Under the pieces are notes generated by a model. The model saw only the letters and a list, made by a program, of their open reading frames with translations, was not told the DNA's origin and made no database searches. This document shows positions 42,049 to 45,554 of a stretch of DNA of 45,554 bases, one piece after another (the stretch's first letter is position 1; every line of letters starts with the position of its first letter). Where the stretch lies: contig VXOJ01000043.1 in assembly GCA_009840115.1 (NCBI GenBank), positions 1 through 45,554 on the forward strand. Direction: 5' to 3'. The stretch comes from Gemmatimonadales bacterium. GTDB taxonomy: Bacteria > Gemmatimonadota > Gemmatimonadetes > Palauibacterales > Palauibacteraceae. A program made the translations under genes and the position numbers.

Positions 42049-43725
42049 ATGACACGGATGCTCACGGACGTTCAGATCGCCGAGGCCGCGACGCCCCGGC
42101 CCATCGGCGAGATCGGGGAGAAGATCGGGCTGAGCCTCGATGAACTCGTGCCCTACGGCCATTACAAGGCGAAGGTCGACCCGGAGTCCATCTTCGAGCG
42201 TGAGCCCGGATCGGGTCGCCTCGTCCTCGTCACCGGCATCACTCCGACGGCCGCGGGCGAGGGCAAGACGACCGTCTCCGTGGGGCTCGCCGACGGCCTG
42301 CGCCGCGTGGGGGCCAACTCCGTCCTCTGCATTCGCGAGCCGAGCCTCGGCCCGGTGTTCGGCGTCAAGGGCGGCGCCGCCGGCGGAGGATACTCGCAGG
42401 TGATCCCGATGGCGGACATCAACCTCCACTTCACGGGAGACCTGCACGCGATCACGTCGGCGCACGCGCTCCTCTCGGCGGCGCTGGACAACCATCTGCA
42501 GCAGGGGAACCGCCTCGGGATCGACCCGCGCCAGATCACCTGGCGGCGCGCCGTCGACATGAACGACCGGGCGCTTCGGAACATCGTTGTCGGGCTGGGG
42601 GGCCGGATCAACGGGGTTCCGCGCGAGGACGGCTTCATGATCACGGCGGCCTCGGAGGTGATGGCGATCTTCTGCCTCGCCGCCAGCCTCGAGGATCTGG
42701 AAGCGCGGCTGAGCAGCATCATCGTGGGATATGACTACGGCGGGGAGCCGGTACGGGCGCGCGAATTGAATGTGGCGGGCGCCATGACCCTGCTCCTGCG
42801 GGAGGCGATCGGACCGAACCTGGTTCAGACGCTGGAGGGCACGCCGGCCTTCGTGCACGGCGGACCCTTCGCGAACATCGCCCACGGCTGCAACTCGCTC
42901 ATGGCCACGCGGGCCGGACTGGCCTTCGGCGACATCGTGATCACGGAGGCGGGGTTCGGTTCGGACCTCGGGGCCGAGAAGTTCTTCGACATCAAGTGCC
43001 GGACGGGCGGACTGAACCCGGAGGCCACCGTGCTCGTGGCCACGATCCGCGCCCTCAAGTTGCACGGCGGGGGCGACCGCACGGCGCTCTCGACGCCGGA
43101 TCCCGACGCCGTCCGCGGCGGACTCGCGAACCTCGGCGCGCACGTGGAGAACATCCGCGGCTTCGGTATCGAGCCGGTGGTCGCAATCAATGTGTTCGGC
43201 ACGGATTCGGACGAGGAGATCGCGGCGGTGGCCGAGGCGTGCGAGGATCTGGGCGCGCCCTGGGCCCGCTCCGATGGCCATGCGCTGGGCGGCGCCGGCT
43301 GCGAGGACCTGGCCCGCGCGGTGCTGGCGGCGCTGGACGAGGGGGCGGCCGCCTTCGCGCCGAAATACGATGCGACGGCTTCGATCCGGGACAAGATCGA
43401 GGCGATCGCGCGGAAGGTGTACGGAGCGGACGGGGTCGACTATGCGGCGCGGGCCTCGAAGGACATCGGGCAACTCGAGGCGGCCGGGCTCGGGGACACG
43501 CCCGTCTGCATCGCGAAGACGCCGAACAGCCTGAGCGACGACCCGGGGCGCCTCGGACGGCCGACCGGCTTCCGCATCACGGTTCAGGACGTGCGCCCCT
43601 CCGCGGGGGCGGGCTTCGTCGTGGCCAGAGCCGGCACCGTCATGACGATGCCGGGGCTTCCGCGCGTGCCCGCCGCGGAGGGGATCCGGATCGTCGAGGA
43701 CGGGAGCGTGGTCGGGCTCTTCTGA
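42049..43725 (+). CDS. fhs: Formate-tetrahydrofolate ligase
   Basis: 558 residues, normal length. ATP-binding TPTAAGEGKTT at 65-75, LHFTGDLHAITSAHALLSA, TPAFVHGGPFANIAHGCNS, EAGFGSDLGAEKF and the C-terminal GFRITVQDVRPSAGAGF are hallmarks. It makes 10-formyl-tetrahydrofolate from formate and ATP. ATG at 42049; a second in-frame ATG lies at 42058. The gene is followed after 22 bases by the isomerase gene and may share its mRNA. Confidence 0.96.
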   Translation: MTRMLTDVQIAEAATPRPIGEIGEKIGLSLDELVPYGHYKAKVDPESIFEREPGSGRLVLVTGITPTAAGEGKTTVSVGLADGLRRVGANSVLCIREPSLGPVFGVKGGAAGGGYSQVIPMADINLHFTGDLHAITSAHALLSAALDNHLQQGNRLGIDPRQITWRRAVDMNDRALRNIVVGLGGRINGVPREDGFMITAASEVMAIFCLAASLEDLEARLSSIIVGYDYGGEPVRARELNVAGAMTLLLREAIGPNLVQTLEGTPAFVHGGPFANIAHGCNSLMATRAGLAFGDIVITEAGFGSDLGAEKFFDIKCRTGGLNPEATVLVATIRALKLHGGGDRTALSTPDPDAVRGGLANLGAHVENIRGFGIEPVVAINVFGTDSDEEIAAVAEACEDLGAPWARSDGHALGGAGCEDLARAVLAALDEGAAAFAPKYDATASIRDKIEAIARKVYGADGVDYAARASKDIGQLEAAGLGDTPVCIAKTPNSLSDDPGRLGRPTGFRITVQDVRPSAGAGFVVARAGTVMTMPGLPRVPAAEGIRIVEDGSVVGLF

Positions 43726-43747
43726 GCCGCCTGAAACGCCCGAGACG

Positions 43748-45505
43748 ATGATCGAGATTGATCTCTCCGCCGGCGCCCACACGGAGGGCGTGGAGCGCCG
43801 GCTCCGGGAATGGGCCGCCGAGGACGCGGTGGCGCGGCTCTGGCGGCGGGATCCGACGCTGTGGAGCGCGGATCCGGACACGCCGGAGCTGGCCGACCGG
43901 CTCGGTTGGCTGGACCTTCCGGAGACGTCTCCCGCCGCGCTCGGCCCGCTCGAGGAGTTGCGCGCGGACGTGCCCTTCTGGTTCACCGATCTCGTGCTGC
44001 TCGGCATGGGCGGCTCGAGCCTCGCGCCCGAGGTGATCGCGCGCACGATGCCGGGCGAGGGGCTGCCGCTCACGCTCGTCGACACCACGCACCCCGGGGC
44101 GCTCCGCGACCTGGAGTGGCTGCGTCCGGCGAACACGATCTTCGTCGTCTCCAGCAAGTCGGGCACGACCGTCGAGACGCTGTCGCTCTTCCGCCACTTC
44201 TGGTCGCGGACGGCGGAAGTCGTGGAAGACCCCGGCGCGCACTTCATCGCGGTCACGGACCCCGGGTCCCCCCTTGCCGAACTCGGCCGGGAGCGGGGAT
44301 TCCGAGCCGTGTTCGAGGCGCCCTCCGAGGTGGGCGGCCGCTTCTCGGCCCTGAGCCCGTTCGGCCTGGTCCCGGCGGCGCTCACGGGGGCCGATGTCGC
44401 CGCGCTTCTCGCGGAGGCGACCGAGGCCGCGGACAGCTCCAAGGACGAGGCCCACCACAACCCGGGCTTCCTCCTCGGGGCGGCGCTGGGGGAACTGGCG
44501 CTCGCGGGGCGCGACAAGGTCACCTTCCTCGCGGCGTCCGATTGGGAGGCGTTTCCGGATTGGGCGGAGCAACTCCTCGCCGAGAGCACCGGCAAGGAGG
44601 GTCGGGGCATCGTCCCGGTCGTCGCCGAGCCGTCGCGGCCGCCGGACGAATACGGCGAGGACCGGGTGTTTGTCGGCCTTCTCCTCGGCGGTGACGCGGC
44701 GCGCGAAGCGGAGCAATGGGGAGAGGCGGACGAGACGCCCGGGCTCCTCGACGCGCTCGAGGCGGCCGGCCACCCGACGCTCCGCATCCGGCTCGAACGG
44801 CCCGAGGAACTCGGCGCGCTCTTCTTCGTCTGGGAGGTGGGCGTGGCCATGGCCGGAGCCGCACTCGGCATCCATCCCTTCAACCAGCCGGACGTACAGC
44901 TCGCCAAGCGCCTCGCACGTCGGGCGATGGCGGGCGAAGGCGCACCCGATGGCAGCGCGGTGGACGCGGAGCCGGCGGAAGACGCGCAGGTCTCCGACGC
45001 GGACGAGATCGACCTCGTATGGGAGTTGCCGCAGTTCGGACACGCCCCGCCCCGAACGCCGGTGCCGCCCGATCTGGATGCAATCCGCGAGCGGATGGGG
45101 GATTTCCTGGCCGGGGTGACCCCGACGGACTACATCGCCGTGCAGGCGTTCCTCCCCGGGGGCGAGGAGGAGGAGGGATTGCTCGGCACACTGCGCGCGG
45201 CCCTCGCGGGAACCACGGGGGCGACGACGACGCTGGGCCATGGCCCGCGATTCCTGCATTCGACCGGACAGCTGCACAAGGGCGGCGCGGACAACGGCGT
45301 CTTTCTGCAACTCGTCGACGACGCCGGCGAGCACCTCCACGTCCCCGAGACGGAGTTCAGCTTCCGCCAGTTGATCCGGGCGCAGGCGCTGGGGGACCTG
45401 GAGGCCCTCGGACAATGCGAACGCCGGGCGCTGCGGGTCCGCGTGGGCGGTCCCGAAGGCCTCGGCCTGCGCCGCCTGGTCCAACTCGTCGAGGAGTCCG
45501 CCTAG
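43748..45505 (+). CDS. pgi: Glucose-6-phosphate isomerase domain protein (transaldolase-fusion type, standalone)
   Basis: 585 residues. SIS/PGI motifs: LLGMGGSSLAPEVI, SSKSGTTVET, HNPGFLLGAALGEL, TGKEGRGIVPVV, IHPFNQPDVQLAK and FLHSTGQLHKGG. This PGI subtype usually occurs fused behind transaldolase in bifunctional proteins; here the PGI half stands alone with its own ATG. It also carries an insert rich in Asp, Glu and Ala after the PDVQLAK motif. It should interconvert glucose-6-phosphate and fructose-6-phosphate. No transaldolase is visible upstream within the window. Confidence 0.88.
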   Translation: MIEIDLSAGAHTEGVERRLREWAAEDAVARLWRRDPTLWSADPDTPELADRLGWLDLPETSPAALGPLEELRADVPFWFTDLVLLGMGGSSLAPEVIARTMPGEGLPLTLVDTTHPGALRDLEWLRPANTIFVVSSKSGTTVETLSLFRHFWSRTAEVVEDPGAHFIAVTDPGSPLAELGRERGFRAVFEAPSEVGGRFSALSPFGLVPAALTGADVAALLAEATEAADSSKDEAHHNPGFLLGAALGELALAGRDKVTFLAASDWEAFPDWAEQLLAESTGKEGRGIVPVVAEPSRPPDEYGEDRVFVGLLLGGDAAREAEQWGEADETPGLLDALEAAGHPTLRIRLERPEELGALFFVWEVGVAMAGAALGIHPFNQPDVQLAKRLARRAMAGEGAPDGSAVDAEPAEDAQVSDADEIDLVWELPQFGHAPPRTPVPPDLDAIRERMGDFLAGVTPTDYIAVQAFLPGGEEEEGLLGTLRAALAGTTGATTTLGHGPRFLHSTGQLHKGGADNGVFLQLVDDAGEHLHVPETEFSFRQLIRAQALGDLEALGQCERRALRVRVGGPEGLGLRRLVQLVEESA

Positions 45506-45506
45506 C

Positions 45507-45528
45507 AGTCCGTGGATAAAGTCGGACT
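45507..45528 (+). repeat. Inverted repeat after pgi
   Basis: AGTCCG (45507-45512) and CGGACT (45523-45528) flank a 10-base AT-containing loop directly after the pgi stop. It could be a terminator stem, but no U-tract follows and the window ends 26 bases later. Confidence 0.35.
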
Positions 45529-45554
45529 TGGCTGTGCCTTTGTAGGCGGGTTAA

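Noticed and set aside
42031..44907. Open frame of 958 codons on the minus strand
   Set aside because: Antisense to fhs and pgi, which carry complete, unambiguous family motifs.
45507..45554. Mobile-element end or strong terminator after pgi
   Set aside because: Only a 6-bp inverted repeat without a U-tract is visible before the window ends, too little to support either.
1..45554. CRISPR arrays, tRNA or rRNA genes, phage or IS elements
   Set aside because: Gaps between genes are all under 300 bases and none shows repeats with spacers, cloverleaf-like folds, transposase or integrase sequence.

Overview
The window is 45.5 kb of very GC-rich, gene-dense bacterial chromosome. It holds 41 protein genes, about 96% of the sequence is coding, and no intergenic gap exceeds 300 bases. 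I saw no tRNA, rRNA, CRISPR array or insertion sequence. The gene set is that of an aerobic Gram-negative heterotroph: heme A synthase, the oxygen-dependent type of protoporphyrinogen oxidase, secreted or lipidated proteins and Bat-type VWA proteins. Gene content and style (tandem secreted amidohydrolases, a large multicopper oxidase, a PIG-L deacetylase beside a sodium symporter, many GTG/TTG starts) would fit Gemmatimonadota, perhaps a marine lineage. This placement is inference; no phylogenetic marker was compared.

Left part (1-12020, mostly minus strand). A likely ten-gene run reads leftward: scpA, scpB, rluB-type pseudouridine synthase, moxR ATPase, DUF58 protein, batD, batA, batB, a TPR protein, and selD, which leaves the window. 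The selD reading frame contains an in-frame UGA at its catalytic Cys position, followed by a SECIS-like hairpin, so selenophosphate synthetase here is itself a selenoprotein. rpsT lies on the plus strand. It is followed by the pyrimidine operon pyrR-pyrB-pyrC on the minus strand; pyrR lacks any ATG, GTG or TTG start.

Middle part (12155-28752, both strands). This holds an NhaC-type antiporter with a secreted N-terminal domain, a MerC-like membrane protein behind a Fur/Zur-like palindrome, tadA-gltX, a FadI-like thiolase, heme A synthase, an ABC exporter, a TlpA-type lipoprotein, and an N-acyl-D-amino-acid deacylase. A heme block follows (hemE, hemG/hemY, hemH, with hemE and hemG overlapping tail to tail on opposite strands), then an unrecognised protein and a leucine-type dehydrogenase.

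Right part. An apparent eight-gene minus-strand operon (37201 down to 28767) starts from a good promoter with a perfect palindrome between its -35 and -10 boxes. It encodes an unrecognised small basic protein, an envelope/beta-barrel-like protein, a cupin, an SDR protein lacking the catalytic Tyr and Lys, a multicopper oxidase, two tandem secreted amidohydrolases, and a nitroreductase-fold enzyme carrying the Glu/Tyr/Lys pattern of iodotyrosine deiodinase. Together they suggest an undescribed oxidative/dehalogenating catabolic system; this is inference from context. The plus strand then carries a secreted PIG-L deacetylase, a 48-residue membrane microprotein and a sodium:solute symporter, all linked by GTGA overlaps, followed by fhs and a pgi-type isomerase.

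Two expression features recur. Consecutive genes often overlap as NTGA, with ATG, GTG, TTG and apparently CTG as starts. Several first genes have a TANNNT box only 5 to 9 bases before the ATG and no Shine-Dalgarno sequence, which suggests leaderless mRNAs.
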